A program made the translations under genes and the position numbers. Under the pieces are notes generated by a model. The model worked only from the letters and a program-made list of their open reading frames with translations. It had not been told where the DNA came from and made no database searches. From the NCBI GenBank assembly GCA_022846075.1, contig AP025582.1, positions 558,001-622,000 of the forward strand: a DNA stretch of 64,000 bases, in the 5' to 3' direction. The stretch is from Oscillospiraceae bacterium. GTDB taxonomy: Bacteria; Bacillota; Clostridia; Oscillospirales; Oscillospiraceae. Of the stretch, positions 26,054 through 33,564 are shown in pieces (position 1 is the stretch's first letter; every line of letters begins with the position of its first letter).

Positions 26054-26401
26054 ATGGACAATAAAACTAAGGCCCTACTGGACAGGGCACCGGAGATTGT
26101 GGCGGCAGTGTTGTGCGATAAGACCATGGAGTGCTGCGGCAAAGCCAAACAATGCCCGTATCACAGCACGGATTACAACCATATCAGCATCGGGTACGGG
26201 TGCGATGTAGACCGGCTGGATGCCGATACGGCGGGGCTGCTGAAGGCCTACGCTACCCAGCTTGCCGCCGTGACGGTGGAGCGGGACGGGGCGGTGGCGT
26301 TTATCCAGCACATCGACAAGGATTACGGTCGATATATTTCTGACGCTGGTTTTGAGCGGTGGCGTGGCCCGCAGGGGGCCGGGGAGGCCGCCAATGAGTA
26401 A
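26054..26401 (+). CDS. Phage hypothetical protein with Cys motif
   Basis: 115 residues. N-terminal ECCGKAKQCPYHS suggests metal binding; a C-terminal helix follows. First of a run of short accessory genes (26054-27997) that are common between the replication and packaging modules. GGGTGATTACCTACC precedes the ATG. A 16-codon frame (26394-26444) bridges it to the next gene. No function recognised. Confidence 0.6.
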   Translation: MDNKTKALLDRAPEIVAAVLCDKTMECCGKAKQCPYHSTDYNHISIGYGCDVDRLDADTAGLLKAYATQLAAVTVERDGAVAFIQHIDKDYGRYISDAGFERWRGPQGAGEAANE

Positions 26402-26440
26402 GAAGCTGGAGCCGTTCCCACCGGAAGGGGGCGAAGGGCG

Positions 26441-26731
26441 ATGAAAACTTGCTATAACTGCGCCTGTGATCGTGTCTGTAACCATACTTTGAACGGATAT
26501 GAAACCTGTGGAAATTGGATACAGAAACCGCTCGACCCACCTACCAACGCTGACCGCATCCGGGCCATGAGCGACGAGGAGTTGGCGGAGCAGTTAGTGG
26601 TGTCACTTGATGGAATAGCCCCACACACGATGTGGGCAGCCCCGGCAACCGGCAAGATATATTTGTCCGGGGAGCTGGCAGCAAAGGACATGCTGGCCTG
26701 GCTCACCCAGCCCGCGCAGGAGGAGGGGTAG
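26441..26731 (+). CDS. Phage hypothetical protein, N-terminal Cys cluster
   Basis: 96 residues: an N-terminal CYNCACDRVCNHTLNGYETCGNW-type cysteine cluster, then NADRIRAMSDEELAEQLV, a motif seen in many short Firmicutes phage proteins, and a Trp-containing C-terminus (DMLAWLTQPAQ). GGGGGCGAAGGGCG precedes the ATG. Function unknown. Confidence 0.65.
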   Translation: MKTCYNCACDRVCNHTLNGYETCGNWIQKPLDPPTNADRIRAMSDEELAEQLVVSLDGIAPHTMWAAPATGKIYLSGELAAKDMLAWLTQPAQEEG

Positions 26732-26734
26732 ACG

Positions 26735-27082
26735 ATGGATAGATTGACGAACCGCAAGGAGGCGGAAGCCCAGCAGAAAGCCTATGATAGGCGCATCCGG
26801 CAGGGTTACCCGCGCAATATCCCAGAGGAACGCTTTCTGCGCCTCGCTGCGTGGGAAAGCCTTTTTGAGGATACCGGCCTTACCCCTGACGAGTTTCCCC
26901 GCGCTGTCGCCGCCCTCTGCGAAAAGCAGGAGCGGGAGAAGGGGTGCGAATATTGCCGTGACGCGGTTTGTATGAAAACGGGAACTGACTATCATTGCGA
27001 AACGACATGTGATAAGTGCCAATATAATCTCCGCGATAAAAAATTCTGCTCGCACTGTGGCCGCCCGCTGACCGAAACATAA
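26735..27082 (+). CDS. Phage hypothetical protein with C-terminal zinc ribbon
   Basis: 115 residues. The C-terminus has two CxxC pairs (TCDKCQYNL and FCSHCGRPL) forming a zinc-ribbon-like fold, preceded by CEYCRDAVC. The N-terminal half is helical with LAAWESLFEDTGLTPDEF. GGAGGAGGGGTAGACG precedes the start. Function unknown. Confidence 0.65.
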   Translation: MDRLTNRKEAEAQQKAYDRRIRQGYPRNIPEERFLRLAAWESLFEDTGLTPDEFPRAVAALCEKQEREKGCEYCRDAVCMKTGTDYHCETTCDKCQYNLRDKKFCSHCGRPLTET

Positions 27083-27152
27083 CGTCCGGCCTGAGCCGGG
27101 GGAGGAAGCGGTGCTCGAATGGACCTGCCGGAGGGAGAGGAGGAAGAGAACG

Positions 27153-27389
27153 ATGGGTAAGTGGATTAGTGTCAAGGATCGGTTGCCTGAAATTCCCAAG
27201 GATAAGGCAGACGAAGGATATGTTCAGATGCAGGTACTTGTATGGTGTGACAAAGGGCGAGAGTGCGCTTGGTATCAGCAGGACGATAAATCATTCTTTG
27301 ACCGACCTGGCTGGTTTGGAGAAGAACTTAGAAGTGTCACCCACTGGATGCCCCTGCCGGAGCCGCCGAAGGAGGAAAACTATGAATAA
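27153..27389 (+). CDS. DUF551 domain protein
   Basis: 78 residues starting MGKWISVKDRLPEIPKD and ending SVTHWMPLPEPP, both hallmarks of the DUF551 family found in phages. Function of the family is unknown. GAGGAAGAGAACG precedes the ATG, preferred over an in-frame ATG/GTG-type start at 27111. It overlaps the next gene by 8 bp. Confidence 0.8.
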   Translation: MGKWISVKDRLPEIPKDKADEGYVQMQVLVWCDKGRECAWYQQDDKSFFDRPGWFGEELRSVTHWMPLPEPPKEENYE

Positions 27390-27759
27390 GATGGACAAGC
27401 CCCTGTCCGACTGGACGCTGGGGGAAGTGCGTGAGCTGTGCGCGGGCCGGAGCCATTGCAAGGGGTGCCCAATGGCCGGAGTGATGTGCTTCATTGATAA
27501 AACCGTTTGTCCGCAGGAGTGGATCCTGACCGATAAGCCCCGCTTCACCGAGGAGGAGGTGGCGGTTCTGCGGGCACTGCAATCGGCGGGGATAGACACT
27601 ATTGAGCGCGGGACAAAGCTTGAAGTGCTGAAAGCGAAAAGCGCAACCATTGATGATGGTTGTGGAAGCCATTACGAGCAATGGTTTCTGCCTCAGAAGC
27701 TCTTGCCTTCCCTCCGCCCTGGCCAGTCCGTCCGCCTTGAGGACGTTTTGGGGAAATAA
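27382..27759 (+). CDS. Phage hypothetical protein with Cys cluster
   Basis: 125 residues from MNKMDKPLSDWTLGEV. An N-terminal cysteine set (CAGRSHCKGCPMAGVMC ... VCPQEW) is followed by FTEEEVAVLRALQSAGI. GGAGGAAAACT upstream selects this ATG. Function unknown. Confidence 0.6.
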   Translation: MNKMDKPLSDWTLGEVRELCAGRSHCKGCPMAGVMCFIDKTVCPQEWILTDKPRFTEEEVAVLRALQSAGIDTIERGTKLEVLKAKSATIDDGCGSHYEQWFLPQKLLPSLRPGQSVRLEDVLGK

Positions 27760-27793
27760 AGAAAGCTGTTTCAAAAGAAGGAGGACGATTTCG

Positions 27794-27997
27794 ATGATGA
27801 TGGAGCGTAAGCTTCAGACCGATTGCTTCGGATATGCAAAGGGCGGATGTACGGTTCTCAATGAACCTCTATGCGCAACTTGTGGGCACTGTTCGTTCTA
27901 TAAAACAAAGGCCCAGGCCAAGGCCGACACGGAAAGGGCCAAAAAGCTAGCAGAGAAGGCTGGCTTTGTATGTACATACCGTCCCAAGGGGGACTAA
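27794..27997 (+). CDS. Cys-rich small phage protein
   Basis: 67 residues: CFGYAKGGCTVLNEPLCATC followed by GHCSFYKTKAQAKADTERA. This arrangement of cysteines recurs in small phage proteins and suggests metal binding. AAGGAGGACGATTTCG is a strong RBS. Function unknown. Confidence 0.65.
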   Translation: MMMERKLQTDCFGYAKGGCTVLNEPLCATCGHCSFYKTKAQAKADTERAKKLAEKAGFVCTYRPKGD

Positions 27998-27999
27998 GC

Positions 28000-28422
28000 G
28001 TGACGAACCAGGAGAAAAAAGCACAGCTTAACAAGTATCGGGAGGCAGAAGCCGAAGCGGTCAGGCTGGAAGGAGAAATCAGCCGATGGAGATCCAAGGC
28101 AGAGAAGGTAACAACAGCAGTTAAGATGATACCTGGCGGTCCAGGCGGTGGGAACCGAGTTGAAGAAGCCGTGATGGAGATCGACGAGCTGACCGAACAA
28201 CTTGTAGAAAGGCGGCTGGAGACGGTTAGGTTAAGGCGGGAACTGGAAGATGCTATCGCTGCCGTGGAGGATTGGAAGCTCCGACAGCTGTTAAGATATC
28301 GATATGTGGACGGCATGAAGTGGGAACGGATAAGGGATGCTCTGGGCCTCTTGGATTTGCGCTGGGTTTATAGGCTACATGGGCAAGCCCTTTCCCTATT
28401 GACCATTGAAAGCCATGTTTGA
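28000..28422 (+). CDS. DUF1492/ArpU-like late transcription regulator
   Basis: A 140-residue protein: a long N-terminal coiled coil (NQEKKAQLNKYREAEAEAVRL ... ELTEQLVERRLETVRLRREL) joined to a C-terminal sigma-70-region-4-like HTH (LRQLLRYRYVDGMKWERIRDA). Proteins of this type sit just upstream of terminase genes and activate late transcription. The GTG at 28000 is preceded by AAGGGGGAC; an upstream ATG in frame lies inside the previous gene. The structured RNA region starts directly after its stop. Confidence 0.75.
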   Translation: MTNQEKKAQLNKYREAEAEAVRLEGEISRWRSKAEKVTTAVKMIPGGPGGGNRVEEAVMEIDELTEQLVERRLETVRLRRELEDAIAAVEDWKLRQLLRYRYVDGMKWERIRDALGLLDLRWVYRLHGQALSLLTIESHV

Positions 28423-28425
28423 AGT

Positions 28426-28710
28426 CTGATAGTATTAGACTAGGCAAAGGCTTAAGGCATGGGCCTGTTGCCATTGCAGCAGTCGCCCGGCACCGTGGCG
28501 GCATGAGTAATTTCCGACCTGCCCGGCGGGGTGCCAACCTCGTCGGGCCCCATGCCCAAGCTGTCCGCACGAGGACGGCAGGGGCCGTTTCCGTTTCCTT
28601 CACCCAAAAGGGGGAGGGGCCACGGCACGCAGGAAGAGTCGTTGAGCCTGCAACGTACCCCGAAGAGGGGTATATGTCACTCTTGGCCGCATGAGGCTGA
28701 TGGTGGCGCC
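28426..28710 (+). ncRNA. Structured RNA resembling HEARO/omega RNA (IscB guide RNA), without iscB
   Basis: Seen: a 5' hairpin GGCAA-a-GGC / GCC-tg-TTGCC (28443-28472) whose loop GGCATGG can pair with CCATGCC at 28550-28556 (pseudoknot); an inner stem GGCACC/GGTGCC (28489, 28530); a TCACCC-aaaa-GGG hairpin (about 28599-28613); and a three-way junction AAGAGT (28634) enclosing CGTTG-agcctg-CAACG and TACCCC-gaaga-GGGGTA, closed by ACTCTT (28684). Outer strands GCCAC (28619) and GTGGC (28703) can pair. From memory, the landmarks GGCAA...CTTAAGGCAT, CCATTGC, TCACCC-AAAGGG, ACCCCGA and ACTCTTGGC match the order in IscB omega RNAs. By that model about 16 nt at 28426-28441 would be the guide. No iscB-like ORF (RuvC/HNH) is adjacent. 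The ORFs over this stretch look non-coding. Confidence 0.7.
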
Positions 28711-28746
28711 AATTATCGTGTTCTGGATACCTGTGAGGGCCAGGAC

Positions 28747-28796
28747 CAAAAAGACCGCCGGGGGATCAGTCCTCCGGCGGCTTGGCCACTTTTTTT
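28747..28796. terminator. Bidirectional terminator between structured RNA and antisense operon
   Basis: A 10-bp stem CCGCCGGGGG / CCTCCGGCGG (28755-28780). On the minus strand it is followed by TCTTTTTGG and contains the stop codon of the antisense operon. On the plus strand a TTTTTTT run starts 10 bases after the stem, so it may also define the 3' end of the structured RNA transcript. Confidence 0.7.
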
Positions 28797-29299
28797 CTCC
28801 AGTCTTTGTATTGCCCGGACTTCACCCGCTTGTCTGCGGGCGGTTCCACATCGGCGGGGATAGCCCACTGTTTGCCGAGCATTACAGCTGGTATTCTGCC
28901 CTGTTGGATTAGGCGGCGGACATTGCCGGGGTCTTTCTTGTGTATTAAACAAAACTCTGAGACTGAAAGAAATTGAGATGGACCCAAGTCATCACGTTCA
29001 ATGGTGCCTTCTTTATTCAATTCATTTATGATTTCGAGGAGGGCAGACTTGGCAAACTCAAAAGAGCAACTGAAGTACTCTCCATCAAGTCGAAATGGAG
29101 CGAGAGTTTGATGGGCTAGTTTCTCTACTAGATAGGTCGCTCGTTTTGTTTTTACTGAGTACACGTCGAGAGCGGTCAGACCTGTTGACTTTTCTAACTC
29201 GTGGATGCGGCGATTAACATTGTCGGATAGTCCGACCTTAATGCACGTACCAAAATTTATTACATAAACATTTCCCATAAGAGGGCCTGTCAACAGCAT
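28766..29299 (-). CDS. GIY-YIG-like (MUG113/T5orf172 type) domain fused to HTH
   Basis: A 177-residue protein. The N-terminal domain (VYVINFGTCIKVGLSDNVNRR ... GEYFSCSFEFAKSALLEII) has the layout of the T5orf172/MUG113 branch of GIY-YIG nucleases, with a candidate catalytic Arg in NRRIHELE and Glu in DGEYF. The C-terminal part (FLSVSEFCLIHKKDPGNVRRL ... IPAVMLGKQWAIP) is an excisionase-like HTH. AAAGGAGGAATAAT selects the start MLLTGPL. It is the last gene of an antisense operon. A related N-terminal domain occurs at 51317. Confidence 0.75.
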   Translation of the reverse strand: MLLTGPLMGNVYVINFGTCIKVGLSDNVNRRIHELEKSTGLTALDVYSVKTKRATYLVEKLAHQTLAPFRLDGEYFSCSFEFAKSALLEIINELNKEGTIERDDLGPSQFLSVSEFCLIHKKDPGNVRRLIQQGRIPAVMLGKQWAIPADVEPPADKRVKSGQYKDWRKKVAKPPED

Positions 29300-29300
29300 A

Positions 29301-29504
29301 TTATTCCTCCTTTTCACAGATGGACGAGGGGCATAGTATGTCAAGGGAGATGCTCAGGGCGTCGCATATTATGCGAGCAGTAGAGATTCGGCAATCTCCG
29401 CGGCGTTCAATGTCCTCAATAGTACGTAATGGAACGCCACTTAACTGTGATAGGGCGGCGGCAGACAGTCCGTATTGTTTGCGCAGTTCTTTCAGACGAA
29501 GCAT
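29301..29504 (-). CDS. XRE-family regulator
   Basis: A 67-residue helix-turn-helix protein (LSAAALSQLSGVPLRTIEDIE). It lies one base from the start of the downstream GIY-YIG/HTH gene and one base after the 31-residue membrane peptide gene, so all three look like one unit. It probably represses that unit. AAAGCGGAAGGGGAATTAAT lies upstream. Alternative start at 29531 is inside the peptide gene. Confidence 0.8.
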   Translation of the reverse strand: MLRLKELRKQYGLSAAALSQLSGVPLRTIEDIERRGDCRISTARIICDALSISLDILCPSSICEKEE

Positions 29505-29505
29505 A

Positions 29506-29601
29506 TTAATTCCCCTTCCGCTTTTGTACAAGGGCTATAATGAGTTTAACCACTCCAAATGCCATCAACAAAACTCCGAGCGCAAATAGAAATTCTTTCA
29601 T
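29506..29601 (-). CDS. 31-residue hydrophobic peptide
   Basis: MKEFLFALGVLLMAFGVVKL is followed by IIALVQKRKGN: one membrane helix with a basic C-terminal tail. AAGGAGGTATCCT is an excellent RBS. It heads the antisense operon with the XRE gene. The size, single helix and basic tail recall small membrane toxins of toxin-antitoxin modules, but that is only a resemblance. Confidence 0.6.
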   Translation of the reverse strand: MKEFLFALGVLLMAFGVVKLIIALVQKRKGN

Positions 29602-29679
29602 AGGATACCTCCTTGACAATGGGTGCGGACTTAGTTTAAGATGGGGGCGAGGCGGTTGACCCCGCCCCCTTGGCTGTGC

Positions 29680-29811
29680 CTACTCTATCATCTTTGCGAT
29701 GAGGAGTAGTGCAGTTCCAACGATTAAGTCCACCAGAGCTCCGACTAAGGTTTGCCGCCAGTCGATGGAGTTTTTGGTGGGCTTTTTCGTTGGCTTTTTT
29801 TGCCTTGCCAT
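29680..29811 (-). CDS. 43-residue membrane peptide
   Basis: Basic N-terminus (ARQKKPTKKPTKNSIDWRQ) followed by one hydrophobic helix (LVGALVDLIVGTALLLIAK) and MIE. GAAGGTGAGACTG precedes the ATG. Short proteins of this shape are common accessory genes in Clostridia phages. It reads in the same direction as the downstream antisense operon, and a GC-rich hairpin (29644-29671) may separate them. Confidence 0.55.
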   Translation of the reverse strand: MARQKKPTKKPTKNSIDWRQTLVGALVDLIVGTALLLIAKMIE

Positions 29812-29968
29812 CAGTCTCACCTTCTTCCCTCTTTCTGATTATATAATACCACGTAAATACGTGGTTGTCAAGCGGTTTGAGAAAATAATATGAAAATTTT
29901 GAGCTGTCCACTTTGGTGGACGGCTCTTTTCGTAGATATCTGGGATAAAAGACACTGGAGGGCGGGTG

Positions 29969-30287
29969 ATGAGAAACGAGCACAACAGCCTTTTATGACA
30001 GTCGAGCGTGGAGGAAACTGCGCCGGGAAGTCCTCAAGGATGATAACAATGAATGCCAAATATGCAAGGCACACCACAAACACCGGCGGGCGGTTATCGT
30101 TCACCACATGTTTCATCTGGACGAGTATCCGCAGTACGGCTTAGTGCGTTACATCCAAGACCCTACGACAGGGGAGTGGAAGAGGAATCTCATATCCGTC
30201 TGCAAGGAGTGCCATGAGACAGTTTGTCATCCGGAGCGGATGAGAGAAGCAGAGGCAAGAACGCCGTTGACCATGGAGAGGTGGTGA
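29969..30287 (+). CDS. HNH endonuclease of the packaging module, frame disrupted
   Basis: The frame ending 30287 encodes a clear HNH nuclease: FYDSRAWRKLRREVLKDD, ECQICKAHHKHRRAVIVHHM, LISVCKECHETVCHPER. HNH proteins beside terminases of HK97-like phages take part in DNA packaging/cos cleavage. However, that frame opens after tandem TGA codons with no ATG/GTG/TTG before the HNH core. The only good start (GGAGGGCGGGTG then ATG, 29969) reads MRNEHNSLL and stops at TGA (29996). Removing one T from the TTTT run at 29991-29994 would join the frames. So this is an indel, a programmed +1 shift at TTA-TGA-C, or an error. Confidence 0.75.
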
Positions 30288-30397
30288 CACCCCCCGGTCA
30301 AAAAAATTGGATTTTAAGACGGGACGGCCTACTCGGCAGGGTCCTAGACAAGAGAGGCAGACACGCGCATGTGAGAGTTTCAGGAGGTGGTGAGAAG

Positions 30398-30748
30398 ATG
30401 AAGAAGGCGATGAAGAAGGATGAGAGGCGGGAGGAAATCCGGCGGGACCTGCTGGACCAGTTGGAGCGCAACGGGACCGTGGGAAAGTTCTATACGGATT
30501 TGGTGGAGGACTACATGGGCCTCTACGACATCAAGACAGGCCTCTTTGAGGACATCCGAGACAGGGGAGAGAAAGTCCCGGTGGTGACCGCCGCAGGGAT
30601 GGAGACGGGGAAGAAAACCAACGATTCCGTCCCGGACCTTTTGAAGGTCAGCGCCCAAATGCTCAAAATCATGGACAGCCTGGGCCTGGATACGGACGAG
30701 CCCACCAATACCGGCGGTGATGGGGATGGAGAAGCGGACCGGCTGTAA
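30398..30748 (+). CDS. terS: Terminase small subunit, P27-like
   Basis: About 116 residues, highly charged and helical (RREEIRRDLLDQLERNGTVG, FYTDLVEDYMGLYDIKTGLF), with a C-terminal region typical of P27-type small terminases that bind the packaging site. AGGAGGTGGTGAGAAG sets the start; the longer upstream frame from 30224 overlaps the HNH gene. It overlaps terL by 29 bp. Confidence 0.85.
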   Translation: MKKAMKKDERREEIRRDLLDQLERNGTVGKFYTDLVEDYMGLYDIKTGLFEDIRDRGEKVPVVTAAGMETGKKTNDSVPDLLKVSAQMLKIMDSLGLDTDEPTNTGGDGDGEADRL

Positions 30749-32390
30749 GTACATCGACGTCTATCTGGACGCCATCCGCACCGAAGCCCGCCCGGCCTCG
30801 AAGGAGATGCGGCAGGCGGCGGAGTATATCGCCGGGAAGCTGACCGCCCCAGGCGTCGTCATCGACGCCGAAAAGACGGAACGGGCCAGGGAACTCATCG
30901 AGAAATACTTCGGCATGGTGCTGATGGATTGGGAGCTGTTTGTCCTGGCCCTGGTCCACTGCTATTACCCGGATGACACGCTGGTGTTCACGGAATTTCT
31001 TATCATGATGGGCCGGGGGAACGGGAAGAACGGATTCATCTCCGGTCTGGCCTGGTACCTCACCACCCCAGACCACGGTGTCCAGGGGTATAACGTGGAC
31101 ATCATCGCTAATTCGGAGGACCAGGCCAAAACCTCCTTCGAGGACGTCTATGAAATGCTGGAGCGTAACTGGGGCAAGCTCAAGCGTTTCTTCTACAAGT
31201 CCAGGGAGCTCATCAAATCCCTGCGGACAGGCAGCTATATCAAGTTCAATACCTCCAACGCCAGGACCAAGGACGGCAAGCGGTCCGCCTGTCTTATCTT
31301 CGACGAGGAGCATGAGTACGAAAACGACGACAGCATCCGGGTATTCAAATCCGGCTTCGGCAAGCGCAGGCACAGCCGGGTGTTTAAGATCACTACCAAC
31401 GGCTACGTGCGGGACGGGGTTCTAGACAAGGACCTGGAGATCGCCCACGCCGTGCTGAACGGCGAGATCCCGGACAGCCGCCTGTGCCCGCTCCTCTACA
31501 AGGCGGATGGGGAGGAGGACGTGAGGGACAAGACGGCGTGGGTCAAGGCCTGCCCTTCTCTGCCGTACCTGGAAAACCTGCGCATTCAGATGGAGCAGGA
31601 GTTCACCTCCCTGGCCTATGACAAGAGCACGGAGCTGGACTTCTACACCAAGCGGATGAATCTGCCCCGATCCAACATGGAAATCGCTGTCACGGAGTGG
31701 GCAAATATCGCCGCCACCAACACCCCTCTGCCTGACCTCCGGGGGCTGACGTGTACCGTGGGCATCGATTATGCCAGCCTGCGGGATTGGGCGGCGGTGG
31801 ATTTCCATTTTCAGCGGGGCAGTGAGCGATTTGATTTCGGCCACTATTGGCTGTGCTTGCGAAACCCGGACCTGAGCCGTGTCAAGGCCCCATGGCGGGC
31901 GTGGGCGGACCTGGGGCTGGTGACGCCGGTAGACGACGTGGAGATCGCCCCGGAGCTGTTGACAGAGTACATTGCCCGAACCGCCCAGGATTACTACGTC
32001 AAGACGGTGGCACTGGATAATTTTCGATACGCCCTGATGAGGGACGCTCTCCTCAAGATCGGCTTTGGGGCAAAAGAGTTCGGGAACGTCTACCTTACCC
32101 GGCCCAGCGACATCATGAAGGTCCAACCCATCATCGACAGCTGCTTCAACAACCATTGGTTCACCTGGGGGGACAACCCGCCCCTGCGGTGGGCGGTCAA
32201 CAATACGAAACTTGTCCGGTCCGGCCGCAGAGAAGGCACGGACACGGGCAATTTTTATTACGCCAAGATTGAGGCCAAGAGCCGGAAAACCGATCCATTT
32301 ATGGCCCTCGCCGCTGCCATGTGTGTGGAGGAGGACAACGGGACCGGGCCGTCCGGGGACCTGCCGGAGCTGGGCGTCATCATCGGATGA
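30720..32390 (+). CDS. terL: Terminase large subunit
   Basis: A 556-residue packaging motor. The N-terminal ATPase has a Walker A variant FLIMMGRGNGKNGF and Walker B CLIFDEEHEYEND. The C-terminal RNase-H-like nuclease starts at GIDYASLRDWAAVDFHF and includes VALDNFRYALMRDALL. This is the HK97-type Terminase_1 family, cos packaging being usual. The ATG at 30726 is an alternative start. It cuts and translocates concatemeric phage DNA into proheads through the portal. Confidence 0.95.
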   Translation: MGMEKRTGCKYIDVYLDAIRTEARPASKEMRQAAEYIAGKLTAPGVVIDAEKTERARELIEKYFGMVLMDWELFVLALVHCYYPDDTLVFTEFLIMMGRGNGKNGFISGLAWYLTTPDHGVQGYNVDIIANSEDQAKTSFEDVYEMLERNWGKLKRFFYKSRELIKSLRTGSYIKFNTSNARTKDGKRSACLIFDEEHEYENDDSIRVFKSGFGKRRHSRVFKITTNGYVRDGVLDKDLEIAHAVLNGEIPDSRLCPLLYKADGEEDVRDKTAWVKACPSLPYLENLRIQMEQEFTSLAYDKSTELDFYTKRMNLPRSNMEIAVTEWANIAATNTPLPDLRGLTCTVGIDYASLRDWAAVDFHFQRGSERFDFGHYWLCLRNPDLSRVKAPWRAWADLGLVTPVDDVEIAPELLTEYIARTAQDYYVKTVALDNFRYALMRDALLKIGFGAKEFGNVYLTRPSDIMKVQPIIDSCFNNHWFTWGDNPPLRWAVNNTKLVRSGRREGTDTGNFYYAKIEAKSRKTDPFMALAAAMCVEEDNGTGPSGDLPELGVIIG

Positions 32391-32403
32391 GAGGAGGGAG
32401 AAC

Positions 32404-33564
32404 GTGGCGTTTCACTTTTGGAAATGGCTGACAGGAAAAACCGGGGAGGAGCCCAAGCCTGTCACAGAGAGCGAGTTTTTTGACTTGGCTACCGACCTCT
32501 ATGTCCGGGAGCTGGCCTTCCAGTCCTGCGTCAATTTGGCGGGCAACGCCCTGAGTAAATGCGAGTTCAAGACCTTTGAGGGAGACGTGGAGAAAAAGGG
32601 CGCGGAGTATTACCTTTGGAACATCGAGCCCAACCAGAATCAGAACAGCACCGCCTTTCTCCACAAGCTGGTCCATCAGCTTTACAACACAAGGACCGCT
32701 CTCGTGGTGGAACAGGGCGGGAAGCTCTACGTGGCCGACAGCTATGTCCGTCGGGAGTACACCCTGTATGAGGATCTTTTTGAGCAGGTGACAGTAGGGG
32801 ACTTTACCTTTGGTCGGACCTTTTCCCAGTCGGAGGTATTGTTCTTCGAGCTGACCCAAGAGAATATGCGGCGCATCACAAACGGGCTCTATCTGTCCTA
32901 TGGCAAGCTCATCGCTTACGGGATGAAGGGTTACCAGAAATCGAGAGGCGAAAAGGGCACCATGTCCCTGGATGTGCAGATGATGAGCAACGCTGACTTT
33001 CGGAAACGGTATGAGGCCATCCAGAACGCAGACTTCAGGCGTTTCGCCGAGGCGGAGAATGCGATACTGCCGGTCTACAAGGGAATGGATTATACCGCGC
33101 TTTCAAGCAAGACGTACAGCGCCGATAGCACCAGGGACATCCGCAGCATGATCGACGATGTGACTGACTTCACCGCCAGGGGGTTCGGTATCCCGCCCGC
33201 CCTGCTGAACGGCTCTGTTCAGGACGTGAGCTCGGCCACCGATCAGCTCCTGACCTTCTGCGTGGACCCGCTGGCGGACAACATCCAGGAGGAGATCAAC
33301 CGCAAACGGTATGGAAAGGCGGGGTATCTGCGGGGGAACTACCTGCGGGTGGACACGTCGGCCATCAAGCATATCGACCTGCTCTCCTCCTCTGGGCACA
33401 TCGACAAGCTGGTTTCCTCCGGCGTGGTGTGCATCAACGATATCCGGGGGCTGCTGGGCCAGCCGCTTATCAATGAGCCGTGGGCCTGGGAGCATTTCAT
33501 CACCAAAAACTACGCAACGGTAGAGGAGCTTTTAAAGGCATTGGAAGGAGGTGAGACAGTATGA
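32404..33564 (+). CDS. Portal protein (HK97 family)
   Basis: A 386-residue HK97-type portal: AFHFWKWLTGKTGEEPKPV N-terminus, LAFQSCVNLAGNALSKCEF, GFGIPPALLNGSVQDVSSA and GVVCINDIRGLLGQPLINEP near the C-terminus. The dodecameric portal is the DNA gate at one head vertex. AGGAGGGAGAAC precedes the GTG start; the long upstream extension overlaps terL in a different frame. Its end overlaps the protease gene by four bases. Confidence 0.93.
   Translation: MAFHFWKWLTGKTGEEPKPVTESEFFDLATDLYVRELAFQSCVNLAGNALSKCEFKTFEGDVEKKGAEYYLWNIEPNQNQNSTAFLHKLVHQLYNTRTALVVEQGGKLYVADSYVRREYTLYEDLFEQVTVGDFTFGRTFSQSEVLFFELTQENMRRITNGLYLSYGKLIAYGMKGYQKSRGEKGTMSLDVQMMSNADFRKRYEAIQNADFRRFAEAENAILPVYKGMDYTALSSKTYSADSTRDIRSMIDDVTDFTARGFGIPPALLNGSVQDVSSATDQLLTFCVDPLADNIQEEINRKRYGKAGYLRGNYLRVDTSAIKHIDLLSSSGHIDKLVSSGVVCINDIRGLLGQPLINEPWAWEHFITKNYATVEELLKALEGGETV

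Noticed and set aside
26394-26444. 16-codon ORF MSKKLEPFPPEGGEGR
   Set aside because: It overlaps both neighbours and may simply couple their translation; too short to support as a gene.
28419-28694. 91-codon ORF over the structured RNA
   Set aside because: Arg/Gly-rich composition, no RBS, and it runs through all helices of the RNA; better explained as non-coding.
29636-29983. 115-codon minus-strand ORF
   Set aside because: No RBS and no domain; the 43-residue frame at 29680-29811 in another frame has a good RBS and protein-like hydrophobic pattern.
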